A stretch of DNA of 64,000 bases from Oxalobacteraceae bacterium OTU3CAMAD1 (GTDB lineage Bacteria; Pseudomonadota; Gammaproteobacteria; Burkholderiales; Burkholderiaceae_D): NCBI GenBank assembly GCA_024123915.1, contig CP099650.1, forward strand, positions 6,448,001-6,512,000, given 5' to 3'. The notes below the pieces were generated by a model. That model was not told the DNA's origin. It searched no databases and worked only from the letters and a program-made list of their open reading frames with translations. Shown piece after piece: positions 51,358 through 60,692 of the stretch; the first letter of the stretch is position 1, and every line of letters begins with the position of its first letter. A program made the translations under genes and the position numbers.

Positions 51358-52371
51358 TCAGTCCCCGACCTTGATGACGATCTTGCCGAACGGGCCGCGC
51401 GCCAGGTGCTCGAAGGCCTGCACCGCATCTTCAAACGCATACACCTTGTCGATGACGGGCTTGATGCCGTGCTGCTCCAGGAAGGGATTCATGCGGTCGA
51501 ACGACGTGCGGGGCGCTACCGCGATGCCACGGATCGTCGTCTGACGGAAAATCACCGGCATCAGCTGGAGTTGCGTGGTCTGGCCGGTCAGGAATCCGAC
51601 CTGCGCGATCACACCGGCGGCCTTGGTCGCCTGCACCGACTGGTTCAGTCCTTCGCCGCCGGCGACGTCGATCGTGATGTCGACGCCTTTGCCGCCGGTC
51701 AGCGCCAGCACCTGCTTTTCCCAGTCCGGATGGGTGCGGTAGTTGACCCCGTCGCTGACGCCCAGCGCCTTGACCTTGTCGAGATTGGCGTCGCTGCTGG
51801 AGGTGGCGATCACCCGGGCGCCGTGGGCGGCAGCGATCTGCGCGGCGAAGATCGACACGCCGCCGGTGCCCTGCACCAGCACGGTCTGGCCTGGCTGCAA
51901 GCGACCGACATCCATCAGCGCATACCACGCGGTCAGCGCGGCGATCGGCAGCGTCGATGCCTCCTCGTCGCTCATGCCGGCCGGCGGGCGCACTGCGCTA
52001 TCCTCGTGGATGATCATGAATTCGGCCAGGCCGCCCGGCAGCGGCATGCCGAAGCAGTATGCCGGCTCGTCCGGGCCGGGCTCGCCGTCGATCCAGCGCG
52101 AATACAGATGCGAATTGACGCGATCGCCGACCTTGAAGCGGGTAACGCCCTCGCCCACCGCGACCACGACGCCGGCGGCGTCCGAGACCGGTATCAGCGG
52201 CTTGGGCACCAGGTGCGGTTCATAGATGCCATCGACGATGGCCTTGTCGCGGAAGTTCAGCGACACCGCGCCGACCTTGACGAGCAATTCGCCGGGCAGC
52301 GGCACCGGGGTCGGTACCTCGCCCAGTTCCAGATTGTTCAAACCGAAATCTTTCAGCAGCCATGCTTTCAT
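51358..52371 (-). CDS. Zinc-free quinone-oxidoreductase-type MDR protein
   Basis: A 337-residue NADPH-dependent oxidoreductase. The active-site stretch GAVSLNFRDKAIVDGIYEP with NFRD in place of zinc ligands, IPVSDAAGVVVAVGEGVTRFKVGDRV and the nucleotide loop VQGTGGVSIFAAQIAAAHGARVIATSSSD place it with zinc-independent NAD(P)-dependent alcohol dehydrogenase/quinone reductase proteins. Likely it detoxifies a quinone or enone. It is divergent from a LysR gene (52503). Confidence 0.85.
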   Translation of the reverse strand: MKAWLLKDFGLNNLELGEVPTPVPLPGELLVKVGAVSLNFRDKAIVDGIYEPHLVPKPLIPVSDAAGVVVAVGEGVTRFKVGDRVNSHLYSRWIDGEPGPDEPAYCFGMPLPGGLAEFMIIHEDSAVRPPAGMSDEEASTLPIAALTAWYALMDVGRLQPGQTVLVQGTGGVSIFAAQIAAAHGARVIATSSSDANLDKVKALGVSDGVNYRTHPDWEKQVLALTGGKGVDITIDVAGGEGLNQSVQATKAAGVIAQVGFLTGQTTQLQLMPVIFRQTTIRGIAVAPRTSFDRMNPFLEQHGIKPVIDKVYAFEDAVQAFEHLARGPFGKIVIKVGD

Positions 52372-52445
52372 GTTTTTCTCCAGGTAGTCGCGAGTACCGA
52401 AGCGGTGCTCAACATGGAGAAAGTCTAATTACTTCCCTGATCTTC

Positions 52446-52469
52446 AGTAAGTAGCTACTATTCCTTACT
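52446..52469. promoter_or_regulatory. Nested inverted repeats in the quinone reductase/LysR gap
   Basis: AGTAAG (52446-52451) and CTTACT (52464-52469) are inverted around the palindrome AGTAGCTACT (52450-52459). The 131-base divergent gap makes this a candidate LysR site. Confidence 0.35.
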
Positions 52470-52502
52470 TTCCATCCCCCCATTCCACAATCAAGGTCCA
52501 TC

Positions 52503-53432
52503 ATGGAAGATCGTTTTGCCGGCATACGCGAATTTGTCCTCGCCATCGACAAGGGGAGTCTGACGGCGGCGGCGGCCCAACTGGGCTTAACCGGCTCGGC
52601 CGTGGGCAAGAGCATTTCCCGGCTGGAGGCCAGGCTCGGCGTGCAACTGCTGCACCGCACCACCCGCAGAATCGATCTCACCAACGAAGGCGAGGCGTAT
52701 CTGCTGAGTTGCCGGCGCATCATGGAGGAGTTGGACCAGACCGAGTCGTTTCTCGCCACCGGACACCGCGAGCCGATCGGACGGCTGCGGATCGATCTGC
52801 CGACCACCTTCGGCCGCCGCCACATCGTCCCGCCCCTGCTGGCGCTCGCGGCCCGTTACGACCGGCTCGACCTGTGCTTCACCTTGCGCGACCGGGCGGT
52901 CGACATAGTCGGCGAAGGCGTCGATCTGGCGGTCCGCATCGGCACGCTGGGAGACTATCCCGATCTGATCGCCCGCCGGCTGGGGGATCAGCACATGGTG
53001 CTCTGCGCGTCGCCCGACTACCTCGCGCGCAAGGGGACGCCGGCGCATCATGCCGACTTGTTCCAGCACGATTGCCTGGCTGGATGGCGACCGACCACCA
53101 AGGCGATGTGGTTGCTAAAAGATGGCAGCGGCGCGATCACGCCACATGAAGTTCCGGTGCGCCATGAGCTGCCCGATGGCGACGCGCTGCTGCAGGCGTG
53201 TCTGGCCGGCTGCGGGCTGGCACAGTTCCCCGCCTGGCTGGCGGGCGACGCCTTGCGCAGCGGCGCGCTGGTACAAGTGCTGGCGAACATCACCGGCGGC
53301 TCGATGCCGATCCATGCGATCTGGCAGAAAACCTGGCACCTGCAGCCGAAGGTCCGGGTCGCCGTCGACGCCCTGATCAGCCTTGCCGAAAGCAGCCCGG
53401 ACGTCTTTGATGCCCAATCACCGGTCGCTTGA
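52503..53432 (+). CDS. LysR-family regulator
   Basis: A 309-residue LysR regulator of the large CrgA/DmlR-like branch: RFAGIREFVLAIDKGSLTAAAAQLGLTGSAVGKSISRLEARLGVQLLHRTTRRIDLTNEGEAYL, then an effector domain with GRLRIDLPTTFGRRHIVPPL. It is divergent from the quinone reductase gene, its probable target. The 3' end converges on the SDR gene, 39 bases away. Confidence 0.87.
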   Translation: MEDRFAGIREFVLAIDKGSLTAAAAQLGLTGSAVGKSISRLEARLGVQLLHRTTRRIDLTNEGEAYLLSCRRIMEELDQTESFLATGHREPIGRLRIDLPTTFGRRHIVPPLLALAARYDRLDLCFTLRDRAVDIVGEGVDLAVRIGTLGDYPDLIARRLGDQHMVLCASPDYLARKGTPAHHADLFQHDCLAGWRPTTKAMWLLKDGSGAITPHEVPVRHELPDGDALLQACLAGCGLAQFPAWLAGDALRSGALVQVLANITGGSMPIHAIWQKTWHLQPKVRVAVDALISLAESSPDVFDAQSPVA

Positions 53433-53471
53433 TTGCGAGGCACCAGAATAAGGCATCGATTTACCCTAACG

Positions 53472-54212
53472 TCAAAACACCTGACGCGTCGGCCGCAGGA
53501 CGATCTCGTTGATGTCGACGTCGGCCGGCTGCTCGATGGCGTAGGCGACCGCGCGCGCCACCGAGGCGGCGGGAATGGCCTGCCTGTAAAAGTCCATCAC
53601 CGTTTCCGCCGCCGTGCCCGAGGTGCTGTGTTTCAGATCGCTGTCGACGGCGCCGGGCGCGATCGACGTCACGCGGATCTGGTCGCCCACTTCCTGGCGC
53701 AGTCCTTCGGTGATCGCCGAGACAGCGAACTTGGTGCCGGAATAAACAGTGCCGCCCGGCGCGAAGACCTTGATGCCCGCCACCGAGCTGAGGTTGATGA
53801 TGTGGCCGCTCTGCTGCGCGAGGAAGCGCGGCAGCACGGCGGCGATGCCGTAAAGCGTGCCCTTCAGGTTGACGTCGATCATTGCGTCCCACTCGTCGGT
53901 GTTCACCTCCGACATTGGCCGGATCGGCATCAGCCCGGCGTTGTTGATCAACACATCGAGCTTGCCGAAATCGGCGACGGCGGCGGCTACCACGGCCTCA
54001 ACCTGCTTCTTGTCGGTGACGTCGAGGCTGTAGGCTTTGGCGGTGCCGCCGGCAGCTTCGATCTCTGCTACGACCTGGTCGAGCTTGTCCTTGCGGCGCG
54101 CGGCGATCGCCACTCTGGCGCCACGGCTCGCCAACAGGCGCGCCACCTCGGCGCCGATGCCGGTGCTGCCGCCGGTGATCAGTACCACTTTGTTTTCGAT
54201 GTTTTCGTTCAT
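53472..54212 (-). CDS. Short-chain dehydrogenase/reductase
   Basis: A 246-residue classical SDR: ITGGSTGIGAEVARLLASRGARVAIAARR (NADP-type basic pair), LINNAGLMPIRPMSEV, and TVYSGTKFAVSAITEGLRQE (Tyr-x3-Lys). It resembles NADP-dependent carbonyl reductases. It is last in the ALDH-OYE-SDR unit, two bases after the OYE stop, and is probably under the NemR-like regulator. Confidence 0.86.
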   Translation of the reverse strand: MNENIENKVVLITGGSTGIGAEVARLLASRGARVAIAARRKDKLDQVVAEIEAAGGTAKAYSLDVTDKKQVEAVVAAAVADFGKLDVLINNAGLMPIRPMSEVNTDEWDAMIDVNLKGTLYGIAAVLPRFLAQQSGHIINLSSVAGIKVFAPGGTVYSGTKFAVSAITEGLRQEVGDQIRVTSIAPGAVDSDLKHSTSGTAAETVMDFYRQAIPAASVARAVAYAIEQPADVDINEIVLRPTRQVF

Positions 54213-54214
54213 GA

Positions 54215-55363
54215 TTATTCCTTGTTGGTTGTGATGGAAGTTGCTCCGGCAAACGCCGGGTAGTCTGTATAGCCCCGCTCCGCGCCGCCGTACATCGTCG
54301 CCGGATCGACCGCGTTCAGCGGCCAGTTGTTCGCAATGCGAGCGGGAAGATCAGGATTGGCGATGAACGGCCGGCCGAAGGCGATCAAATCGGCCAGTCC
54401 GGTTTCCAGCAAGCGCTCGCCGCGCTCGGCCGTATAGCGGCCGGCGTAGACGATGCGGCCGCTGAAGGCCTGCCGCACGTCACGCCGGAATTCCTCCGGC
54501 AGGTCGGGTGCGAGGTCCCAGTCCGCCTCGGCGATCGAAAGGTAGCCAACGCCGGCCTGCTCCAGCACCTTGATGGCCTCGATGTAGGTGGCGTGCGGAT
54601 CGTCTTCGACGAAACCAATGTAGACGCGGTCCTCGTCGGTGCTGGTGAACAGCGGTGTGAAGCGCACGCCCATGCGTTCCGGTCCCACCACGGCGGCGAC
54701 AGCCTCGACCACTTCGCGCAGGAAGCGCAGGCGCTTCTCCAGCGAACCGCCGTATTCATCGGCGCGCGTGTTGGCGTGGCCGGAGATGAACTGGTTGACC
54801 AGGTAGCCGTTGGCGGCGTGGATCTCGACACCATCGAAGCCTGCTTCGAGCGCGTTGCGCGCGGCCTGTGCATACAACCCGACCAGCTCCGCGATCTCGG
54901 CCACCGTCAGTTCGCGCGGCATCGAAGGCGCCACCAATGTGCCGGCGCCGGGACCGGTTTCGATAAAGGCTTTGGCATTCAACGCCGGCAAGGCCGATGG
55001 TGCGACTGGCGCGGCGCCACCGGGTTGCAGCGCCGTGTGCGAAACACGGCCGACGTGCCACAGCTGCGCGAAGATCACGCCGCCTTCGGCATGGACCGCC
55101 CGGGTCACCTTGTCCCAGCCAGCGATTTGCGCCTGGCTGTAGATGCCTGGCGTCCAGGCGTAGCCCTGGCCGCGCGGCTCGATCTGCGTGCCTTCGGTGA
55201 CCATGAAACCGGCGCCTGCGCGCTGGCTGTAGTACTGGGCCATCAGGTCGGTCGGCACGTCACCTTGCGCGGCGCGCTGGCGCGTCAGCGGCGGCAGGAC
55301 GATGCGGTTGGCCAGCTGGTGGCGTCCCAATGTGACGGGTTCGAGGAGTTTTTTATTGTTCAT
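54215..55363 (-). CDS. Alkene reductase, Old Yellow Enzyme family (NemA-like)
   Basis: A 382-residue FMN-dependent reductase: ANRIVLPPLTRQRAAQGDVP, FAQLWHVGRVSHTALQPGG, FDGVEIHAANGYLVNQFISGHANTR and IAFGRPFIANPDLPARI. The start at 55363 gives MNNKKLLEPVTLG; 20 extra upstream codons lack family character. Its regulator is NemR-like, as for nemA of E. coli, which detoxifies electrophiles such as N-ethylmaleimide. It lies 37 bases after the ALDH gene. Confidence 0.9.
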   Translation of the reverse strand: MNNKKLLEPVTLGRHQLANRIVLPPLTRQRAAQGDVPTDLMAQYYSQRAGAGFMVTEGTQIEPRGQGYAWTPGIYSQAQIAGWDKVTRAVHAEGGVIFAQLWHVGRVSHTALQPGGAAPVAPSALPALNAKAFIETGPGAGTLVAPSMPRELTVAEIAELVGLYAQAARNALEAGFDGVEIHAANGYLVNQFISGHANTRADEYGGSLEKRLRFLREVVEAVAAVVGPERMGVRFTPLFTSTDEDRVYIGFVEDDPHATYIEAIKVLEQAGVGYLSIAEADWDLAPDLPEEFRRDVRQAFSGRIVYAGRYTAERGERLLETGLADLIAFGRPFIANPDLPARIANNWPLNAVDPATMYGGAERGYTDYPAFAGATSITTNKE

Positions 55364-55400
55364 TGTGTGCCTTGGTTGTGTGTTGTTTCCGCGCTCGCCG

Positions 55401-56858
55401 TTACAGGCCGCCGAGACTGACATATTTGAGGTGCAGGTATTCGTCGATGCCCTGGGTCGCGCCTTCGCGCCCGATGCCGCTGTCCTTGACGCCGCCGAAC
55501 GGCGCGACCTCGGTCGTCACCAGCCCTTCGTTGACGCCGACCATGCCACTCTCCAGCGCCCGCGACAGGCGGAACACGCGCGACAGATTCTGGCTGTAGA
55601 AATACGCGGCCAGGCCGAACGGGGCGGCGTTGGCCGCGTCGACCGCTTCCTGCTCGTGCCCGAAGCGGAACAAGGCGGCCACCGGGCCGAACGTCTCCTC
55701 GCGCGCGATCAGCATGTCGGCGGTGGCGTCGGCGATGACGGTCGGCTCGAAGAAGGTGCCGCCGAGCGCATGGCGCCGGCCGCCGGACAAAATCCGGCCG
55801 CCCTTGGCCTTGGCGTCGGCGATATGTGCCTCGACCTTTTCGACCGCCGCCGCATTGATCAGCGGTCCCTGCTGGACGTCTGAACTGAAACCGTTGCCCA
55901 CCTTGAGTGCGGCGACACGTTCGGTCAGGCGGCGCGCGAACTCGTCGTAGACGCCGTCCTGCACATAGAAGCGGTTGACGCAGATGCAGGTTTGCCCGCT
56001 GTTGCGGAACTTGGCGGCGACGGCGCCGTCCACCGCGCGGTCGATGTCGGCGTCGTCGAAGACGATGAAGGGCGCGTTGCCGCCCAACTCCAGCGACAGC
56101 TTTTTCATCGTCGCGGCCGATTGCTGATACAGCAGCTTGCCGATCCTGGTCGAACCGGTGAAGGTGAGCTTGCGCACCCGCGCATCGGCCACCAGTTCGC
56201 CGCCGATGGCCGCCGCGTCGCCGGTGACGACATTGACCACGCCGGCCGGCACACCCGCCGCCTCGGCCAGCACGCCCCACAGCAGGCCGCAATACGGCGT
56301 CAGCTCCGACGGCTTGACGACGACCGTGCAACCAGCCGCGAGTGCCGGAGCGACTTTGCGCGCCAGCATGGAGAAGGGGAAATTCCAGGGCGAGATCGCG
56401 CCCACCACGCCGACCGGTTCGCGCGTCACCAGAATTTGCCGGCCCTGCCACGGCGACGGGATGATCTCGCCGTTGATGCGGCGCGCCTGTTCGGCGAACC
56501 ACTGGATGTAGTCGGCGCCAAGCTTGATTTCAGCGCGCGCCTCGGCCAGCGGCTTGCCCTGCTCCAGGGTCAGCATGGCCGCGAGGTCGTCCAGATTGGC
56601 GCGCACCGTGGCGGCCATTTTCTGAAGCACATCGGCCCGTTCATTGGCGGTGGTCATCGACCACGACACGAAAGCCGAGTGCGCGGCGTCGATGGCGCGG
56701 CGGGTGTCGGCCGCGCCGGACCAGGCGATCGTTCCGAGCGCGGCACCGGTGGCCGGATCGTCGACGCCGTTGACGGCGCCGTCGTCGGCGGCGACCCAGA
56801 CGCCGCCGATGAAGTTGGTCTCACGCAGCCAACCCGAGGACTTGATATGTTCCAGCAT
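55401..56858 (-). CDS. NAD(P)-dependent succinate-semialdehyde dehydrogenase-type ALDH
   Basis: A 485-residue ALDH of the GabD group: NFIGGVWVAADDGAVNGVDDPATGA opening, ISPWNFPFSMLARKVAPALAAGC, catalytic Glu in LELGGNAPFIVFDDAD, catalytic Cys in RNSGQTCICVNRFYVQ and terminal GGVKDSGIGREGATQGIDEYLHLKYVSL. GabD fits best by sequence, but its place in a NemR-type operon suggests a wider aldehyde-detoxification role. It is the first gene of the unit; an operator lies 32 bases upstream of its start. Confidence 0.88.
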   Translation of the reverse strand: MLEHIKSSGWLRETNFIGGVWVAADDGAVNGVDDPATGAALGTIAWSGAADTRRAIDAAHSAFVSWSMTTANERADVLQKMAATVRANLDDLAAMLTLEQGKPLAEARAEIKLGADYIQWFAEQARRINGEIIPSPWQGRQILVTREPVGVVGAISPWNFPFSMLARKVAPALAAGCTVVVKPSELTPYCGLLWGVLAEAAGVPAGVVNVVTGDAAAIGGELVADARVRKLTFTGSTRIGKLLYQQSAATMKKLSLELGGNAPFIVFDDADIDRAVDGAVAAKFRNSGQTCICVNRFYVQDGVYDEFARRLTERVAALKVGNGFSSDVQQGPLINAAAVEKVEAHIADAKAKGGRILSGGRRHALGGTFFEPTVIADATADMLIAREETFGPVAALFRFGHEQEAVDAANAAPFGLAAYFYSQNLSRVFRLSRALESGMVGVNEGLVTTEVAPFGGVKDSGIGREGATQGIDEYLHLKYVSLGGL

Positions 56859-56889
56859 CGCATAACCTTTCTGTGTTCAAGAGAATTAG

Positions 56890-56904
56890 TAGACTAGTCG
56901 TCTA
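56890..56904. promoter_or_regulatory. NemR-type operator 1 (ALDH-OYE-SDR promoter)
   Basis: TAGACTAGTCGTCTA has inverted TAGAC/GTCTA arms. It differs by one base from the site at 57655-57669 in front of the TetR-family gene. It is 32 bases from the ALDH start codon. Confidence 0.75.
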
Positions 56905-56972
56905 GAAATCCGTCAAAAAAAAGCAAACTTCAAACCCACCGCGCGTTTGCGATACGCTAGCGCCGCCGCTTG

Positions 56973-56999
56973 GGGGTCGTACCCTGCGGGTACGACCCC
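56973..56999. repeat. 12-bp perfect hairpin with 3-base loop, REP-like
   Basis: GGGGTCGTACCC (56973-56984) pairs with GGGTACGACCCC (56988-56999). No T tract follows on either strand, so it is not a classic terminator. The GGGGTC start resembles the REP arms at 10655. It lies just downstream of the NemR-like gene. Confidence 0.6.
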
Positions 57000-57025
57000 G
57001 CCTGGCCTTGCGGGTTCAAAGCCGA

Positions 57026-57634
57026 TTACCCAACAGGTAAATGCAAAATCTGCTTTGTGGTCCGCAGCGCGGACTCGAACGGGGTGGTGTCCCGCACGAT
57101 CTTCACCATCACGCTGGCGCCCAGCCACAGCTGATACAGGCTGTGCGCCGTTTCCTCGACATCGCCGTCGATGGACAACGATCCCTCGGCCACGCCGGCC
57201 TCGATCGCGCCGGCCAACCTGCCGACGATGCCGGCCGTGCCGCGCTTCAACGACAACCGCATCGCCTCGGACAAGTCCGCCACTTCGGCACCCAGCTTGA
57301 CGGCCAGGCACTTGCCCTGGCAATCGTAGAACGACTGCGAGTTCTGCCACGCCTGCCAGTAGTTCATCAGGCGCTGCGCCATCGTCAAACCGGACTGGCC
57401 GAGCGTCGCGTCCATGTCGGCCAAATAGTCCTCGAAATACGCTTCGAGCATCGCCTCGCCGAACGCGTCCTTCGAACCGAAGTAATGGTAGAAGGAACCC
57501 TTGGGCACCCCGGCCGTGGCGAGGATCTCGTTCAGGCCGACGGCCGAAAATCCCTTGCCCGCCATGATGCGCTGGCCGGTGGCTAGGATGTTCCCGCGAA
57601 CATCGACGTTGTCGGAGGTGTTAGTTGTGCCCAT
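57026..57634 (-). CDS. NemR-like TetR-family redox regulator
   Basis: A 202-residue repressor. The helix-turn-helix reads GFSAVGLNEILATAGVPKGSFYHYFGSKDAFG, very like E. coli NemR. The body shares KCLAVKLGAEVADLSEAMR and LYQLWLGASVMVKI with NemR. C109 aligns with the redox-active NemR C106; a second Cys (C105) stands four residues before it. In E. coli, oxidation or alkylation of this Cys releases the DNA. Matching operators precede its own gene and the ALDH-OYE-SDR operon. The start at 57634 removes a non-family extension. Confidence 0.88.
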   Translation of the reverse strand: MGTTNTSDNVDVRGNILATGQRIMAGKGFSAVGLNEILATAGVPKGSFYHYFGSKDAFGEAMLEAYFEDYLADMDATLGQSGLTMAQRLMNYWQAWQNSQSFYDCQGKCLAVKLGAEVADLSEAMRLSLKRGTAGIVGRLAGAIEAGVAEGSLSIDGDVEETAHSLYQLWLGASVMVKIVRDTTPFESALRTTKQILHLPVG

Positions 57635-57654
57635 GGACGCCACTATAGCACAAC

Positions 57655-57669
57655 TAGACCAGTCGTCTA
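57655..57669. promoter_or_regulatory. NemR-type operator 2 (regulator's own promoter)
   Basis: TAGACCAGTCGTCTA, 14 of 15 positions identical to the site at 56890-56904, lies 20 bases upstream of the regulator's start codon. This predicts autorepression. Confidence 0.75.
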
Positions 57670-57748
57670 CGGTTTTCTTGAGCGGTAACGTACGCAGGGA
57701 TGAAAAGAACCATGATTCAATCGCCGAACACTCAAACAGGGCGGCGAT

Positions 57749-57958
57749 ATGACAAACGAATTGAAGGCAGGCGACAAAGTACAGTGGAACTCGCCCCAGG
57801 GCGTGGTGCACGGCAAGGTCAAAAAGAAGCTGACCTCCCCCACCCACATCAAGGGGCATGAGGTGGCGGCGTCGAAGGATCATCCCGAGTATCTGGTGGT
57901 CAGCGACAAGACCGGCGCCGAGGCGGCGCACAAGGCCGACGCGTTGAAAAAAATCTGA
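57749..57958 (+). CDS. DUF2945 / hypervirulence-associated TUDOR-domain small protein
   Basis: A 69-residue basic protein: LKAGDKVQWNSPQGVVHGKVKKKLTSPTHIKGHEVAASKDHPEYLVVSDKTGAEAAHKADALKKI. The whole length is the single TUDOR-like domain of the DUF2945 family. It is a common stress-related small protein in soil proteobacteria, with no proven activity. It stands alone, 114 bases from the TetR start and convergent with the AraC gene. Confidence 0.85.
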   Translation: MTNELKAGDKVQWNSPQGVVHGKVKKKLTSPTHIKGHEVAASKDHPEYLVVSDKTGAEAAHKADALKKI

Positions 57959-57979
57959 GCGCCGTGAACGGCGTGGAAG

Positions 57980-58900
57980 TCAGATACCGACCTGGTCGCG
58001 CAGCGCGCGCACGTCGCGCATCGGCGACAGGCCGAACACCCGGCTGTATTCGCGATTGAACTGGCTGGCGCTTTCATAGCCAACCTCGAAGGCGGCGCTG
58101 GCGGCGTCCAGGCCATCGGTCAGCATGCGGCGGCGCGCTTCCTGCAAGCGCAGCTGTTTCTGGTATTGCAGTGGACTCATCGACGTCAACCGGCGGAAAT
58201 GGTAATGCAACGTCGACACCCCCATGCCGGCCACCGCCGCCAGGTTCTCCACCCGCAAAGCCTTGGTGAAGTTGGCGCGCACCCAGGCCACCGCCTTGGC
58301 GGTCCGGTGGCTGTGGTCGCCACTGGTGGCGATCGCGCGCAGCCGGCTTCCCGCCTGGCTTTGCAACACCCGGTAGATGATTTCCCGCTGTAGTAGTTCA
58401 CCAAGAAAACGCGCGTCGCCGGGCGTGTGGAGCGCGTCGATCAGCCGGCCGAAGGCGCCAATGATGTCGGCGGTCGCCTCGCCTGTTTCCATACCGAACG
58501 AATCCGCTCCCGCACCGGCGACGGCGGGCTCGGTGTCGGCGATCACCTCGGCCACCAAGCGCATGTCCAGTCCCAGCCGCAGGCACATGTACGGCACCGC
58601 CTCGCTCGCCTCCATCACCTGGCTGGTGACCGGCAGCTCGATCGAGGTCAGCAAAAACCGCGAGCGGTCGTAAATGAAGGTGTTGGTCCCCAGGTGCACA
58701 TGCTTGCTCCCCTGCACCACCAGCGCGATGCTGGGCGTGTAGGTGATCGGCAGCGGCTGCGTCGCGGCCGTGTGGCGGTACAGGGTCAGCTGGGGAATGA
58801 TGGTGGGATTTTCCTTGGCCAATGCGAATGGCGCGCATTTGCGCGCGAGCGCGTCGCACAGCGTGTCGACCGATTTCTCCACTGATGAGCCAGATGACAA
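57980..58900 (-). CDS. AraC-family regulator with AraC_N domain
   Basis: About 306 residues if read from TTG at 58900, which has AGGGAGGATCAC before it; an ATG at 58948 would add 16 residues of no clear family match. The N-terminal AraC_N domain (about 40-190) is followed by two helix-turn-helix units (LRVENLAAVAGMGVSTLHYHFRRLTSMSPLQYQKQLRLQEARRRM and DAASAAFEVGYESASQFNREYSRVFGLSPMRD). It is divergent from the aldehyde oxidoreductase operon and paralogous to the AraC protein at 62932. Either may control that operon. Confidence 0.85.
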   Translation of the reverse strand: MSSGSSVEKSVDTLCDALARKCAPFALAKENPTIIPQLTLYRHTAATQPLPITYTPSIALVVQGSKHVHLGTNTFIYDRSRFLLTSIELPVTSQVMEASEAVPYMCLRLGLDMRLVAEVIADTEPAVAGAGADSFGMETGEATADIIGAFGRLIDALHTPGDARFLGELLQREIIYRVLQSQAGSRLRAIATSGDHSHRTAKAVAWVRANFTKALRVENLAAVAGMGVSTLHYHFRRLTSMSPLQYQKQLRLQEARRRMLTDGLDAASAAFEVGYESASQFNREYSRVFGLSPMRDVRALRDQVGI

Positions 58901-59097
58901 AGTGATCCTCCCTGTTTTCGTTTCGATGATACCGAGTGCGGGTGGCAACTGGCTAGCGGAACATGCTGGAACAGAGTATCAGGCAATTAATCTAGAGGAA
59001 CGGGATACCGTTCAGCTTGGTGAACCGGTCACACTGGTCTGCGCGATCAGGCAATCACGCCCGAACGCGTTTCCGCCACCGACCACGGAGTTTGCGA

Positions 59098-59736
59098 ATG
59101 AAAAGCCTTATCGGCCCCGACGTAACACGACGCACCTTTCTGGTCTCCAGTTCGACGGCCGTGGCCGCGACCATGGTGCCGGGCGCCGCGCACGGCGCGC
59201 CCGCCGCCGCTGCCGCAGCGCCGTCGATGACCACAACCTCGATCGAAGTGAACGGCAAAACGCACCGGCTGGAGCTCGACACGCGCGTCACCCTGCTCGA
59301 CGCCCTGCGCGAGCATCTGCACCTGACCGGCACCAAGAAAGGCTGCGACCACGGCCAGTGCGGCGCCTGCACGGTGCTGGTCAACGGCCGCCGCGTCAAT
59401 GCCTGCCTGACCCTGGCCGTGATGCACGACGGCGACCGGATCACCACCATCGAGGGCCTGGGGACGCCGGCCGAGCTGCACCCGATGCAGGCCGCCTTCG
59501 TCAAGCACGACGGCTTCCAGTGCGGCTACTGTACGCCCGGACAGATCTGCTCGGCCGTCGGCGCCCTGGATGAAATCAAACGCGGCGTGCCCAGCCATGC
59601 CAGCGCCAGCCTGACCAGCATCCCCGTCGTGACGGCGGACGAACTGCGCGAGCGCATGAGCGGCAATATCTGCCGCTGCGGCGCCTACTCCAACATCATC
59701 GAGGCGATCACCGAGGTCGCGGAGGGCAAGGCATGA
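59098..59736 (+). CDS. Aldehyde oxidoreductase, [2Fe-2S] subunit (PaoA/YagT-like)
   Basis: A 212-residue exported subunit with a Tat signal ([17 protein letters not shown], 10-26). The plant-type cluster is [21 protein letters not shown] and the helical-domain cluster is [11 protein letters not shown] plus [10 protein letters not shown]. It carries electrons between the FAD and molybdenum subunits of a periplasmic aldehyde-oxidising enzyme. The stop overlaps the next start (ATGA). Confidence 0.92.
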   Translation: MKSLIGPDVTRRTFLVSSSTAVAATMVPGAAHGAPAAAAAAPSMTTTSIEVNGKTHRLELDTRVTLLDALREHLHLTGTKKGCDHGQCGACTVLVNGRRVNACLTLAVMHDGDRITTIEGLGTPAELHPMQAAFVKHDGFQCGYCTPGQICSAVGALDEIKRGVPSHASASLTSIPVVTADELRERMSGNICRCGAYSNIIEAITEVAEGKA

Positions 59737-60692
59737 GAGCGTTCACCTATCAGCGCGTGCGCACCCCCGCCGAGGCGGCCGAGGCGGCGGCACGCAACCC
59801 CGGCGCCCGCTTCATCGCCGGCGGCACCAACCTGCTCGACCTGATGAAGCTGGAAATCGAAACGCCGGCCCATCTGATAGACGTCAACGGCATCGGCCTG
59901 GACAAGATCGAGCCGACGCCCGAAGGCGGCCTGCGCGTCGGCGCGCTGGTGCGCAACACCGACCTGGCCGCCGACGCGACCGTGCGGCGCGACTACGCGG
60001 TGCTGTCGCGCGCATTGCTGGCCGGGGCCTCGGCGCAGCTGCGCAACAAGGCCACGACGGCCGGCAACCTGCTGCAGCGCACCCGCTGCCCCTACTTCTA
60101 CGACACCAACCAGGCGTGCAACAAGCGCCAGCCGGGCAGCGGCTGCTCCGCCATCGGCGGCTATAGCCGGCAACTGGCCGTGGTCGGCGCCAGCGACGCT
60201 TGCATCGCCACCCATCCCAGCGACATGGCGGTCGGCATGCGCGCGCTCGACGCCGTCGTCGAGACGGTGCGGGCCGACGGCGCCGGCCGCCGGATTCCCA
60301 TCGCCGACTTCTATCGGCCGCCGGGCGCCACACCCCACCTGGAGAACACGCTGCAACCAGGCGAATTGATTACGGCGGTGGTGCTGCCGGCCCCTGTCGG
60401 CGGACGCCACCACTATCAAAAGGTGCGCGACCGCGCCTCCTATGCGTTCGCGCTGGTGTCGGTGGCGGCGATCGTCCAACCCGACGGTAGCGGCCGCGTG
60501 GCGCTGGGCGGCGTGGCGCACCAGCCCTGGCGCAGCGCGGCCGGCGACGCCGCCCTGCCCCAGGGCGCGCGCGCCGTCATCGCGAGCCTGCTCGGCAAGG
60601 CCGCCCCCACCAAGGAGAACGCGTTCAAGGTCGCCCTGGCCGAACGCACGCTGCAATCGATCATCGCCGATGGCGGAAAGGCCAAGTCATGA
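59733..60692 (+). CDS. Aldehyde oxidoreductase, FAD-binding subunit (PaoB/YagS-like)
   Basis: A 319-residue subunit. FAD-binding motifs are [19 protein letters not shown] and [15 protein letters not shown]. The Cys-rich insertion [26 protein letters not shown] is the extra [4Fe-4S] site known in the PaoB group. No signal peptide is seen, so it would be exported with the Tat-tagged subunit as a folded complex. It overlaps both neighbours by four bases. Confidence 0.92.
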   Translation: MRAFTYQRVRTPAEAAEAAARNPGARFIAGGTNLLDLMKLEIETPAHLIDVNGIGLDKIEPTPEGGLRVGALVRNTDLAADATVRRDYAVLSRALLAGASAQLRNKATTAGNLLQRTRCPYFYDTNQACNKRQPGSGCSAIGGYSRQLAVVGASDACIATHPSDMAVGMRALDAVVETVRADGAGRRIPIADFYRPPGATPHLENTLQPGELITAVVLPAPVGGRHHYQKVRDRASYAFALVSVAAIVQPDGSGRVALGGVAHQPWRSAAGDAALPQGARAVIASLLGKAAPTKENAFKVALAERTLQSIIADGGKAKS

